NCBI GenBank assembly: GCA_016806645.1 | Contig: JACSYO010000384.1 | Span: forward strand, 1,432,501 to 1,496,500 | Source: Ophiodon elongatus | Lineage: Eukaryota > Chordata > Actinopteri > Perciformes > Hexagrammidae | Length of the DNA stretch: 64,000 nt | Direction of reading: 5' to 3' | Part shown: positions 36,726 through 48,300 of the stretch, piece after piece | How the letters are laid out: each line of letters starts with the position of its first letter | How positions within the stretch are numbered: the first letter of the stretch is position 1 | The notes under the pieces: generated by a model | What the model was told of the DNA's origin: nothing | The model's input: the letters and a program-made list of their open reading frames with translations, nothing else | The model's database searches: none | Program-made: the position numbers and the translations under genes

Positions 36726-36966
36726 ATTTGTGTGATTGAGCGTAGGAGTTAACATATGTGATCTTCTTTCTAGGGAATCCTCGTTAATGTCTGTGTTTGG
36801 CTATCTCTCATTTGTTACAGTTGGGAAAAGCGACAACAACTATTTGTCGAGCAAAGCGGGGGCACAGAGGCTAAAAACAAGGTACGGAGAGAAGAAAGAG
36901 CAGATGGGATGGTGTCAAGAAGTGTAGAATGAAGCAAACCTTCATCCATCATGGCACATGTGCAAG

Positions 36967-36972
36967 GCACGC

Positions 36973-37028
<56 letters not shown>
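36967..37028 (+). repeat. (AC)n microsatellite
   Basis: Nearly uninterrupted AC run of about 60 bases with two GC interruptions near the 5' end (GCACACGCAC). It yields false His-Thr frames on plus and Cys-Val frames on minus. Confidence 0.97.
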
Positions 37029-37030
<2 letters not shown>

Positions 37031-40000
37031 ACATCTCTCTCATTTTATCGCAGACTTTGAGGACACAAAGCACAACAAAGACGTATGCTTTCAAGGCAGC
37101 GTCGTCAAACTACACAACTAAACTAGTGCAGCGTCTCTGGACAGCAGCTACTCAGTCAGTGTGGAGCGGTACGTGGAATACAGATAAAAGTGGTTCTTTT
37201 TATACAGCTATCAATACTTATATGACCATGCATTGATTTAAAACATGATATAATGGAGACTTTTGTTAGTGAAAATCATCACTGTATACAGTGAGCAAAA
37301 CAGCATTAATTTATAATTGTTTTGTTAAAATGCTTAACCTCTTCTACTCAACCCCTTTTAAACATACACCCATTTTTTGTCTTTTTTTGGGGGGACTGGG
37401 GATCTTTACAAGGAGACAGCAAGTCAACAGTATATGCCACATATACATATTCAGCCCAAACTCCCTAACCCTGGGAACATGAATATTAATTTGCTCAGCA
37501 GTATGTGCACATCGTCATACATCAGAAATAAAATATATATATAATTAATTTAATGAATACATTGTGAAGGGCTTAGAACATTACAAAGGAAGTATATGAT
37601 GGCCATCCCCATACTCATGTCTCATGAGTTTTTGCAAAAAGAATTGGGTTGATACCATTTGTTAAGCAGATTTGGTGATAGATTTAACCATGTTTTACCA
37701 CTCGATTTAAAAATCTCCATAATACAACTTTCCATTGAGGAACACAGATTGCGTTCAGCTGTATTTTCATGGCTTTGGATTGAAAGGCCCCTGATAAACA
37801 ACTGATGTGGAAAGAGCCTCAGGAAAGAGGTCAAAGTGAGTGAGTGATTGAAAGCTCATCTCTTGACAGTCAACATTGCTGTCATTGTTTTTATGTATGA
37901 GCGAGTTGACCTGCATAAAAAACGGCATAGTATCTCAGAGACACAAAAACACAGAATCTCTATATTTGCTTTCTTGTTCTGGTGCAGAAATATCAGGCAC
38001 CGGCAGATTTGCTTTAATTTTTCTGAACGTGAGAAGAATGCATCTGGATCCTGGCCAGGGAGCACTGACACAAACATCAAGGAGCAAGAGTTCCACCTGT
38101 AACCCTGCAGGCTCCAGCTATGTGTTGGGTTTGGAGTGTGATGTAGGCCTGGCTGCCTCTCTGAATTTCCTGCCGGGGATTAGCTGGAAAACTGTCTGAA
38201 AATGACTAAATAAACAATGAAAGCAACAGCGAGAGGGGAAACAAAGGACAGCATGGCCATGACTTTGTTTTTTGAACTCTGGCACTGGCTCGCCAGGGTT
38301 ATAGCCGGTGACAGCAGAGACAGCTGAAATGATTTTGAAAGACTTCGATGAAAGGTTTACTACCTGACGGTGCCTGGATGATTCTAAATTGTATACATTT
38401 AAACAAGCACAGATACACTGCCTTTCATTTTTTTTAAATAACAGCAATACTTATTAAGAATGTGTTTTTCTACTTTCTTATATGAAAAAAAAAAGAATAT
38501 ATTTTTCATTCAATCCACTCACCAAATATCTAGCATGAAGGCCAGGATCTTCATAGAGAATTGGGTGTATAATGCAGCAATTCGCTTCTCATTTCTGCTC
38601 CCCACATGTTGGCCGGGGCGCACCGAATAGTAATAGAGATGATGTCTCCATCCACCGATTCACGCTCATTTGTTATTTATTCATGAGAAAGTAAGCGGGG
38701 TGCCCGGCTTATTACAGTTTATGTCATTCATTCACTCCTGCTAGTCAAATGCATGTATAATACGATCTCAGTTGAGAACTTCTCTCCCCTCGTTCTCGAA
38801 ACAAAACTTTATTCAAACTCGTAAGTCAAAGAAACGAGAAAGAATTATTTTCACTGCGCCACAAAGCAAACACCTGACAGGGCCAAGCGAGCAGAGAATT
38901 CATCAGACGCTAAATTAACGAGAAATCCTCGCGGTTGTATGAATATACTGTAATCACGCTAAATGGCTTCAACTTTCAGGCTTTGCGTTTTAACGTCTGA
39001 TCACTCTGAGCAACCATTTTGCCCAGGACTGTGTGGGAAATGTGCAGCTTTCAAAGCCTTTTCTCCCCATTGCAACAAACCTGAACTAAACCTAAAAACA
39101 GAACCAAAAAAAAGGTATTGTACTGGGGATACCAAGCTGTTATCCCCTATACAGTGAGAATGCTGGGCCTTCATCAAAAAAAAAAAGCTACGGAGATGAT
39201 GACTAATGCTTTCTTTTTTAATTGATGATGGCTTGGTTAAATGACAAAAAAACTGATATTTTACCAGGTTGGGGATAAACTTTTAAAATGTTATACAAGA
39301 TAGAAATAGGTGTCTGTAACATGTAAGGGTAGGAACTTTTGATTTATTTAACATCCTTCATAGTTGAGGATATATGGGATACAGTATTTAGTATCAAATT
39401 ATGGTGTTCTTATTTCACTACTAGTAGTAATAGCAGTAGTAGTAGTAAAATTACAACCAGCCATTTCTCCTCAGTCTGATCACGTATCACTGACGGTTTC
39501 ACAGAGTGATTCTATCAAACAGAAGTCTGGCGGCCAACCCTCAAACACAACTTCCTATCATGCTGCCATCTCGGATCAGATAGGGTGGACCAGCTACTGG
39601 TGTGCCCCCCTCCCTCACAAATCCTCTGTGTTTACTTAACCTTTAGGAAATCCTCATTAGCCAGCTCACTATTTGGAGCCTATTGGGTTGTCAGGAGGGA
39701 GATAAATTAACAGTGGGAGCATTGATTTGACTTGTGCCTTAAGCTGGGATCACATTGGCCGGTCAGTATGCACAATGTAATTAGTTTATCAGCAAGAAGG
39801 GAGTTTTCTTAAGTGATTAATCAGGAGAGCTCTGTGACTCCAGAGTAAAAGCACGAGCGGCCAGTGGAGTGAAGGGGCACCTGACCGACTCCGACTGTCT
39901 TCACTAGTAAAAACAGCCTCATTGGTTGGATAACGGATTTCTTGAGATCAAGCGAATGACTGTCCACTCTTGGAAGAAAAGACGAGCAAAACTTTCTTCT

Positions 40001-40349
40001 TTCTTTTAACCAAAACATAATCTTAAAGAAGTAGTTTTAGTTCCCAAAACCTATGTTCATGCGGAAGATGTGTTGGAAGGCACTGCTAAAAGACTCAGTT
40101 TGTATTTAAGGTATGAGGACTTTAACAATTCATTGTGAGTCCATGCCACCATCGACCATCCAGTCCACTCAATAACTCAGTCCGGACCCAGATGCTGGTT
40201 CTGGATTCCTAATATAAGGTGCTACCCTCTGATCATTTTGCCCTCTGAGGTGAGGTGAGTGCTGGAGAAAAATAAAACTTTAAAAACCCTCTTTCGATTC
40301 AGAGTGCTTTGGGCATGAAAAATCAAAGGAGAAATATGGTTTATAATAT
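37029..40349. other. Non-coding interval, no gene seen
   Basis: Frames up to 109 codons lack domains. A (TAG)n patch lies at 39419-39448. 38600-38960 contains ATTTATTCATGAG, TGCATGTATAATACG and CGCTAAATGG words and looks like conserved non-coding sequence rather than repeat. Nothing else stands out. Confidence 0.5.
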
Positions 40350-40350
40350 A

Positions 40351-40380
40351 TTAAGTATCATTAAGCATCATTAAGCATCA
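40351..40380 (+). repeat. Three-copy 10-bp tandem repeat
   Basis: TTAAGTATCA followed by two copies of TTAAGCATCA. Short and otherwise unremarkable. Confidence 0.85.
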
Positions 40381-40475
40381 AAAAACAAAAAGACAACTCT
40401 CAGCCAATGCATTCTTAATGCTAAAATGCCTCCGGCTAAAGTGCTTCCTTTTGCACATTTACATCCAGTGGTAAT

Positions 40476-40510
40476 GGGAGGGCGAGGGCGGGGTGGGGTG
40501 GGGTGGGGGG
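40476..40510 (+). repeat. G-quadruplex-prone tract
   Basis: GGGAGGGCGAGGGCGGGG followed by TGGGG repeats and a final run of six G: at least six G-runs with one- to three-base loops. Meets the usual quadruplex definition on the plus strand. Confidence 0.85.
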
Positions 40511-40859
40511 TTGTCTCAACTTATACACCTGGGTTTCTTTCCTAGAAGACCATCTGCCTATTAAACATCAGATCAAGCATCATACAAAAACACTGATGTT
40601 CGGATTCTCCTAAAGAAACATATTCCTACAGTATATATAATACTGTTTTTCTTTTGCTGCACAAATAATTCAAGCAATGTTACTGTCATCAATTTATTAT
40701 GCTGATATTTTTATATATGCAAGCAAGTTCATATTAGTTGAAAATGTTACAATCAGTATATTTGTTTCTGATTTTACTTTAATTTAGTTTACTTTTTGTA
40801 GTTTTGTTTTGACTGCTATTTGGTTGTTAGGTTGTTTGTAGGACTTGTGTGAAATTTTT

Positions 40860-40914
40860 ACGTCACAATCTTGGCCAGGACCCTATTGTTAATGGCTAAA
40901 TAAAGGTTTGATAA
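40860..40914 (+). mobile_element. LINE 3' tail fragment (L2-like)
   Basis: The phrase TCTTGGCCAGGACCCTATTG followed by AATGGCTAAATAAAGGTTTG matches the 3' end of fish L2-type LINEs (CTTGGCCAGG...TAAATAAAGG). T/TTG-rich sequence before it (40760-40860) fits a 3' UTR, but no coding relic remains upstream. Confidence 0.72.
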
Positions 40915-41094
40915 AACAGGAAATAACATAAAATAAATGTCTTGCACATGTGGGAAAGAAAGAACTGAGAAGGGGCTTCACGCATGCGTAGGCCAGGAAA
41001 AAAGTGAGTTCGTAGCTGAGGCCGAAAACACGGATGTAATGCCAACAAAGGCTAGAGGAAAGCCATGCACCCTATAGGCTTTTAATAAGAAGGA

Positions 41095-42080
41095 CTACCG
41101 TTTGTCATGCAGTGGCAAATCCAGCTGCTGCTGCTGCACACGCATGGTGAGTCGCAGCATATGTGCCAGACGTGGGAACAGACAAGGAGGCCAAGCACAG
41201 ATAAGATGGAGGAGAGAGGAGAGACGCATGCTGCTGGGATCTCTCACTTTGGTCCAATAATGGAATCTCATTACCAAAGTGAGAGCTGCCCAGGCAGACT
41301 TAATGAAGCCCCACATGGCGAGGGCCGGCCCCTTCACGCTGAGACGAGGGTGGGAGGAAGGAGTGAGGTGAGGAGAGCTACTTGGATTGACAAAGAGAGC
41401 ACGCAGGAGACACATCAAATCTATAAGTAGGAGGAGATATGTCCGAGCCGAATAAATATGAGGAGAAGAAGGCAACAGACGAATGGCAAAGAGGGCCAAG
41501 GGGCGACGGGACGAGGGTGAGTGGAAAAATATCCGATCAATCGTAAGATAAATGATGCGGCAACTCCCAGTGGAAAACAGAGTGCTTAAAAAGAGAGTCC
41601 AGAAAGCATATGGACGCACGCTAACATCCAGGCTTTTACTGCTAATTGACAGGCCTCTCCAGGTCGCCACCCACCCTCTGTTGAGAATTTTGTGTTCTTT
41701 CTTTTCCGTTTCATATTTTTCCCCGAGCACGCTTCATAGGTCAATCGCTGTGTGCTAATTGGCTAGCCGAGCCAACGGGCCACACGGCTCCGCTGTCCGT
41801 CCCCGGAGCGCTGTCATCCTGTCACCGCCCACACACACACACAGCTAGTTTTCCTCTGTGGTGGGAAGGTGCATGGCAGCTGCCGGAGAAAACAAGAGCC
41901 GCGGCCTCCCCAAGGGCACATCGGGGGATAAAGTGCAATGGCCCCGGCTTTCAGTCAACACCGCTAAAAATACCCAGGAATTCCACTGTACAGGCCTCAC
42001 AGCGAAGTCACCGTCTCCCTGCAGTTGACAGTACATCCAGCTGGGATGGAATAGAGGGCGAGGGCATACCACTGACCATG
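41095..42080. other. GC-rich block with a hairpin and a long minus-strand frame
   Basis: GC and CpG content rise here (GAGGGCCGGCCCC, GGGGCGACGGGACGAGG, ACGGCTCCGCTGTCCGTCC). The minus strand has the longest open frame of the window, 211 codons (41730 to 41095), rich in Leu, Ser, Pro and Arg, with no domain I recognise and a glutamine run near its end. A splice-donor-like GAGG|GTGAGTGG occurs at 41515-41516 on plus. TTGGCT-AGCCG-AGCCAA at 41759-41775 is an inverted repeat containing a CCAAT-type word. A (CA)n patch lies at 41828-41841. Possible exon or promoter region of an unidentified gene, or only a GC-rich patch. Confidence 0.45.
41241..41285. repeat. Perfect 13-bp hairpin
   Basis: Left arm CTCTCACTTTGGT (41241-41253), 19-base loop, right arm ACCAAAGTGAGAG (41273-41285). 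Inside the loop AATG and CATT can pair around GAATCT, which would make a longer imperfect stem. It lies in the GC-rich block. It could be a folded RNA element or DNA hairpin; no known microRNA sequence was recognised. Confidence 0.9.
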
Positions 42081-44314
42081 CTATCAAAAATGTGTAAGAT
42101 CACCTTGAGATACACTTTGGTGAGTATTTCATCCTCCTGTACGGATTTTAACTGGCCTCACCTTCAGCTACTGCGGACCATGCCAGTGATTTTTAAAGAT
42201 TTGACCTTGTCATACTGCTGACCAAATACTAACAGACGGGGACAGTTTAGCCCATGAAGGGGCCCTGGGCAAAACACTTTTTTCTTTTTTTCTTTCCCTG
42301 CACGTTGTGTAGTATTACAAATGGATTCAGCAAAATGTACATGTAAACAAAATATGAGTTGTCATAATACTTCAATACCAATCCCCAATTTGATACCACG
42401 GTGTTAGTACTACGCATCATCTTGAAACTCAATGCAACCTCTGGGAATGTTTTTCGAATCGTTAACTAGCTCTTCTTCTGCCGATTTCAACATCGATAGT
42501 TTTTTCTGCATAATAAGGAAAAAAAAATAGGTTGTATGCCCCGGACATGTCGAAAGCAAATTTATACTGCATACTTTTGGATTTTAGATGCGATACGTTT
42601 TGAGCCCCCTCGGTACCTATAGGTACCTATGGTACTGTAGAAGTATGTTTTCTGTACTGTCATTATCACCTTGGCACTGAAGTATCAGTTCTTCTGACAT
42701 CTCCCATCATAAAATGTATTTATTCCAATAGTTTGTGTTTTTTCTTCAACTACTACAACTTAATTTATATAATCTTGAGATTTTCCCTCAGCTCACTCTG
42801 TTTTACCAAAAGAAACATACCAGAGGGATTTGGGATTTTTATTTCACTTATTACATTTTTTTCTGAGCAATCTGTGGACTACAATTGTCTCACCAATGCA
42901 ACAATAGATAGCCTTCACAATCAAAGCAATTGTGATGTTTACTGTGATGGATAACCTAATGAAAGCAGGTTTCAAATCACTGCAAGGAGATTTTCATAGC
43001 GTAGTGCATTCGGTGGTAACCTGTCTGTAAGTTGGGAAGAAAAAGATTGAGATATTATAACAGCCTTCACTGACTTGGTGGCATACAATCACAATGAAAG
43101 CACGCAGGGATCATAGGACCTCCTCAATTGATTCATGCCTGAGAGAACTGAAAGAGGACTGTCAGTGAGGCTGATGTGTCTGAAATGTGTTGACAGTGAG
43201 TTGAAAGGAACAATGCGATTATATTCCTATCTGTAATCTAATTTTACTATGGTTTATAGTCATAATTCCAAAAACAAACAAGTAAACAAAAAAAAATACA
43301 ATAAATGGGACAACTTTGTCCTGCCTAATCCCCAAGCTCTCCAGCTCAAAGCTCATCTTGCTTCTTTTGCGTCCCCTCCCTCCTCCCTCTCCAAATCAAA
43401 AACTGTCACAGAAATGCCATTTTTTCCAAAAAAGGAAGTGAGAATATTACACTGGAAGCGAGAAATGAACAACCTTAGAGAATAAACAACTAGCACTTCA
43501 ATGCTGTGATGCATAATGATGATCACTTCCATTACCAGCTTTTTCAGAACTCAGCTATTATGTTAATTATTATTATCATGCATTAATATCTCACTGACAT
43601 ATCATGTAGGCAACACACTGATAAGACACTGTACACATGTGAAATGAGTTCTCCGTGTCTGTAGTCTTTTTTTTTAGTTAGACATACACAAGGAGGAAAC
43701 CCAAACCATAAGCCTCCTCACGATTTAATGCCCACCAGGTGTGTGTGAGTCAGCGGGGCTGTCCTCCCAGGAAAAAAACACAGCGTCAGCCGTTTGTTGA
43801 AATGCCTTAAAATGGAATATGGCTACGTTTGACTGAGAAATATAGCCAAGTGTTTCAGTCAGTGGGGGCAGACTCAGACAAGGCCGACGGTATCAGTGGA
43901 ATCAGTGATCCACGAGGTTGATCAGCCATTGAGAGACCACTCTCACCAATTGCGCTAACCAGCTGCGATGAACAGACTATAGGGTAAATGGTGCAGGCGG
44001 CAATACAGCCAATGGTCAGTGTCACATGACCGAATGATGCCCAGCAGGCCAACCGTGGGTTGGGTGTGTTATGACCCTGAAGTTCAGAGACTATCCTGCA
44101 GGTCTACACTTCTTGAGAGAGAAAAAAGAAATGGATCCAACACACAGGCCCTGGGCCGCCGTCTTTACTGGAGTGAAGCTCTTATTATATTAACTTTCTC
44201 AACATGAGCTGACTCATTAGTGTCAATTACCTTGACCTGCCTGCTACCATCTCATATAACATTGTCGACATCAGTACTACCACATGCTTAACTGTTAAGA
44301 ATCGTGTTGCCAGT
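42081..44314. other. Non-coding interval, no gene seen
   Basis: Contains GGTACC words in tandem at 42612-42635, copy 2 of a dispersed repeat (separate entry), and frames of at most 80 codons without domain. The block 43840-44220 is of higher complexity and could be an old transposon piece, but no family was recognised. Confidence 0.5.
42935..43009 (+). repeat. Dispersed repeat, copy 2 (partner at 11403-11478)
   Basis: Shares the 17-base word TGTTTACTGTGATGGAT with copy 1, then follows the same order of shorter words over about 75 bases. The frame reading Val-Tyr-Cys-Asp-Gly here ends immediately in TAA, so it is broken relative to copy 1. Confidence 0.6.
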
Positions 44315-44317
44315 GGT

Positions 44318-45395
44318 GGACTCGGGCTGTTTAAGGGGCAGGGGCGTGAAAAAATTACAAAGGGAACCAGATGCATGCGGTGGGGCACCAGAGCATAGAC
44401 AGTTTTCTCGCATCTAGAGCAGTCCTTATGGAACTGCATGGAATCTTTCAACTGTAGGGCCACTCTCGAGGGCACTTTATCATGTTTTCTCCATTTATGG
44501 GGATCCCAAGAGGAAGCTTCATCACATTTTATTCCCTGGAAGTCCACTCTAGAGGGCACTTGAACAGGTTTTATCCATTTATGGGGAACCAAGGAGGATG
44601 CTGCATCACATTTTCTCCACTGGAAGGGCCCCTAGAGGATGCTTCATCACATTTTCTCCACTGGAAGGGCCCCCTAGAGGATGCTCCATCACATTCTCTC
44701 CACTGGAAGGGCCCCTAGAGGATGCTTCATCACATTCTCTCCACTGGAAGGGCCCCTAGAGGATGCTTCATCACATTCTCTCCACTGGAAGGGCCCCTAG
44801 AGGATGCTCCATCACATTCTCTCCACTGGAAGGGCCCCTAGAGGATGCTTCATCACATTCTCTCCAGTGAAAGGGCCCCTAGAGGATGCTTCATCATATT
44901 ATCTCCACTGGAAGGGCCCCTAGAGGATAATTCATCACATTCTCTCCACTGGAAGGGCCCCTAGAGGATACTTCATCACATTCTCGCCACTGGAAGGGCC
45001 CCCTGGAGGACGCTGCATCACATTCTCTCCACTGGAAGGGCCCCCTGGAGGACGCTGCATCACATTCTCTCCACTGGAAGGGCCCCTAGAGGATGCTTCA
45101 TCACATTATCTCCACTGGAAGGGCCCCCTGGAGGATGCTGCATCACATTCTCTCCACTGGAAGGGCCCCTACAGGATGCTTCATCACATTCTCTCCACTG
45201 GAAGGGCCCCTAGAGGATGCTTCATCACATTTTCTCCACTGGAATGGCATCTTAGAGGACGCTTCATTACTTTTTACTCACTCTAAGGGCACCCTCGAGG
45301 GCATTGTCATGATTTCTCCTTCAAAAGGCACCCTGGAGGGAACTGCATAATGTTTTATCTAACATAGGGGCATCCAAGAGGGCAATTTTGTGGAG
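44318..45395 (+). mobile_element. Probable dispersed element carrying the minisatellite
   Basis: The sequence before the tandem array (AGTGGTGGACTCGGGCTGTT, GGGGCAGGGGCGTG, ATGCATGCGGTGGGGCACCA) reads like the head of a fish interspersed repeat whose body is made of AGGGCAC-type units. The array edges merge gradually into it, so the array appears to be an expanded internal segment and not an independent insertion. Terminal repeats and target-site duplication were not found. Confidence 0.4.
44451..45395 (+). repeat. 41/42-bp minisatellite, about 23 units
   Basis: The core is sixteen units of 41 or 42 bases starting at 44618, 44659, 44701, 44742, 44783, 44824, 44865, 44906, 44947, 44988, 45030, 45072, 45113, 45155, 45196 and 45237. 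Each has the order CACTGGAAGGGCCCC, TAGAGGATGCTTC, ATCACATTCTCTC. The one-base length difference comes from 4 or 5 C in GGGCCCC(C). Variants cluster: neighbouring units at 44988 and 45030 both carry CTGGAGGACGCTGC. About four decayed units precede the core (from 44451) and about three follow. Because 41 is not a multiple of three, the array cannot encode a continuous repeat protein, and the short frames with repeating LHWKGPLEDA residues are artefacts. Confidence 0.96.
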
Positions 45396-48300
45396 TTCTT
45401 ACTTACTGTACTCACTAAATGAAATGTCAATATGCTGTCATTAATCATACCAATTTATTACAGTATATTGCCACTTACAGGTTTGTTTACAGTTTCACAA
45501 GGATATTAAATAAATACAGCCCCATTCTATATCAATGGACTCACCATCACACCCCAGTCTCATTTCCAAAGCCTAATATAGACCCTTGGCATTCATCCTC
45601 TCGAACATGACAGCTTGACAGTTTCAGGATACATACCCCAGATACCCAAGAAAAAATGCATAGCCTAAGGGCTGATGCTGCACCGAAGCAATATATGCCA
45701 ATCTTTTCATGCCACAAGGGACTGTTGTGCAAATAATGTTTGAGAAAAAAATAAAAATAATAATCATCTTCCATTTATTTGATGAATTGTGAGGCCATGC
45801 CACCATTACAACGGATAAAAACCTAAATTAACTTATGTCCACATCTGTGTTTTAATCACACTATTGAGATGGATGAGGTGTTATCAGTATTATGGCAATG
45901 CCCCTTATAACTCCAGAGCCATTGCTCTGAATAGTAGGTAATTTTCACCTGCTGTCAGCACTTTTACAAAGCCTGATTGCTTGAGAATAATGGCCACTTT
46001 GGCAACTGTCAATTTTCCTTTCGGGTAAATTGTCACAGGGCTGGTGCCGTGTGATCCACTGAAGCTGTCATTTCCTGAGCTCCTATTTCAATCAAGGCCA
46101 CCTTGCTTACTTCATTACAAAGATGGGCAGACAACTCAACAGTGCTTTGACTCACTGACTAAATCCACCTCCCTGCATTTTCTCATTCATTCAAGAGTCT
46201 AGCTTTGATTTCTGCTCGAAATGGAAGCGAGAGTTCTCCAGTCCCATCTCAGAAGTCATTAGCAGTTATTTAGTCTAGAGTTGTTAAATGCCTCTGATAC
46301 AGCCTAAAAGGCTGGATTGGGTATCGCCTAGTACTCCAGTCTATGCTCCGATCCGATACCACATTATCATATAATTTATCAGCTAATTTATGCGACACAG
46401 GAACAATTACAACAACAAATGACATTCACTCCTTATATCCTGCAAGAAGCGAGATTACTGACTCCTTCAAGAGCTCCAGAAAACTACAAATGCCACATCT
46501 GAAATCGATGATGAAAGTACACCGTAAATACTAACATGGGACTAAAAAGAAAAAAAAATTCGGGACCAAACTCAGTTTTTATCAATTGAGTTTAATTGAG
46601 TTTATTCACTAACGAGTGAGCCATCTTGCTTGTCCCTCATCCCTGCTGAGAGTTGCACATGCCCAGAACAATGCGGAGAGTGTAGCGTTGGTTAGAGCTA
46701 GCAAAATGTCAGCAATTCTCACGATTGAGAAAATTCCAGAGAAACGGGTATGCCAACGTCTCTAATCTAGTAATTTCCTTGATTCTTAAAATGATTTCCC
46801 TGTTCAATATAATTTAATTAATTTAGGCATTTTCTTAAAAACAGAGAAACCGTCTTGATTCTGGGAACAAGTGGGATTATCTCACAAGAAGAAAAACACT
46901 TTATGAAAATTGCTCCATCGCTAATGAAAACAAGTAATTTCCAGAAGAAGTGCGTCCCTGACTTCACATTATTTTGGACAGATAAATACTCAATGTGCCC
47001 TCCAGCCCAATCTGTATGCATTAAACCAAAAGGTCAGTGCTGCTGTTAATACTTGGGGGCACAAGTACCAATATAACTTAGCTGAAGAATAAGGCTCAGT
47101 ATTTTTCTTTCTCATTCTCATTAGTGCCTTTTTTGGACTTCCAAATGGCAGACAACAAAGAGCTAGTGAAGGGACTGGAACATGCAGCAAGGAAATGCAG
47201 ACAAGTATATATTGGACAACAATTCACCAGGTTAACACAATGGGCGCTCGAATGGGATGCCCATGTTAGGGCCTTTATACACTCTGGGGCATGACGAATA
47301 AGATACACGTAATCGGAAATACTTGCCGTTGAATATGATATGTTTCAGGGCTTATATTGTGAAAGCATAAGAGCCTCCAAGATGTTGTTTTATAAACGTA
47401 AGCGCAACTCAACCTGTTCTGCACATCGTGATTAGTTGAGGATTTTATTCACGGTGCAAAAAAGCTCTGGAAAACAGTTGAAATACAGCAATTGAAAGAA
47501 AATATGTATAGTGACTGAATAATCCAAATATTTGTTCTAAGGGGCCAGCTGCTCCCTGACATCCATACATCTCCACCCTGCACCGTCACAAACAGAGCCG
47601 CGTCACTGGCTCCTCACTACTCAAAATCCACAAATGGTGCATAGTTTCTAAGAGATAGTTAAAAAGCTGTTCAAGTATTTAATAGCGGGCTCCATAGTTC
47701 ATTGTTCGTTAGTGTTCCTCACATCATATATGTGATTTAATCCTTCACTGAAACATTGTGTAGTGGCAGTTAATTGACTTTTATGGCACGTGCCATGCCA
47801 GACAGCCCAACCTTGAAATTACACATCTGAATATGCATTGCACACTTGCACACAAAAGGGACTTCTAGGCGTGCATGAGTTTCAAATCATGCCAATCCAC
47901 ATATGCAGCCTTGAACAAGATCTACACTTGGGTGTATATGTTAATCACGGCAAAATTTGGAGCTATAAGCTACAATCCCCAGCCTTGACTTGTGTTCTTG
48001 TGGCTGAAACACCATCCTTTGCATCTCAAGCTCTGCAGTGAGTCAGAAACACCTGTCTGTTTTATGATATCCTTATAATCCTCCAGAAATACTTCCATAT
48101 TTCCTTTAAACGGCCCGCTTATTTTAAGCCATCAATAACAAATTTGTTCCATTAATAACAGTTGACAGTGAGAATCTGTAGTTTATGCAGAGTAACAGGG
48201 ACGTTGTGTTTAGAAAAACACATTGCTGTTAATTAATTTAAACGTAATTCCTCAAAATTGTGGAACCATTGACCAAGAGCCATTTTATGTAGGGACACAC

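Noticed and set aside
41759..41775. NFI site (TTGGC-N5-GCCAA)
   Set aside because: The two half-sites are separated by seven bases, not five, so it does not meet the known NFI arrangement.
42612..42635. Tandem GGTACC words as a binding-site array
   Set aside because: Short palindromic words in a locally repetitive stretch; nothing else supports a regulatory role.
44618..45278. CRISPR array
   Set aside because: Units abut directly with no unique spacers between them and the host is a eukaryote; it is a tandem minisatellite.
44482..45350. Repeat protein encoded by the minisatellite
   Set aside because: Most units are 41 bases, so the frame shifts from unit to unit; the short frames with LHWKGPLEDA-like repeats are by-products.
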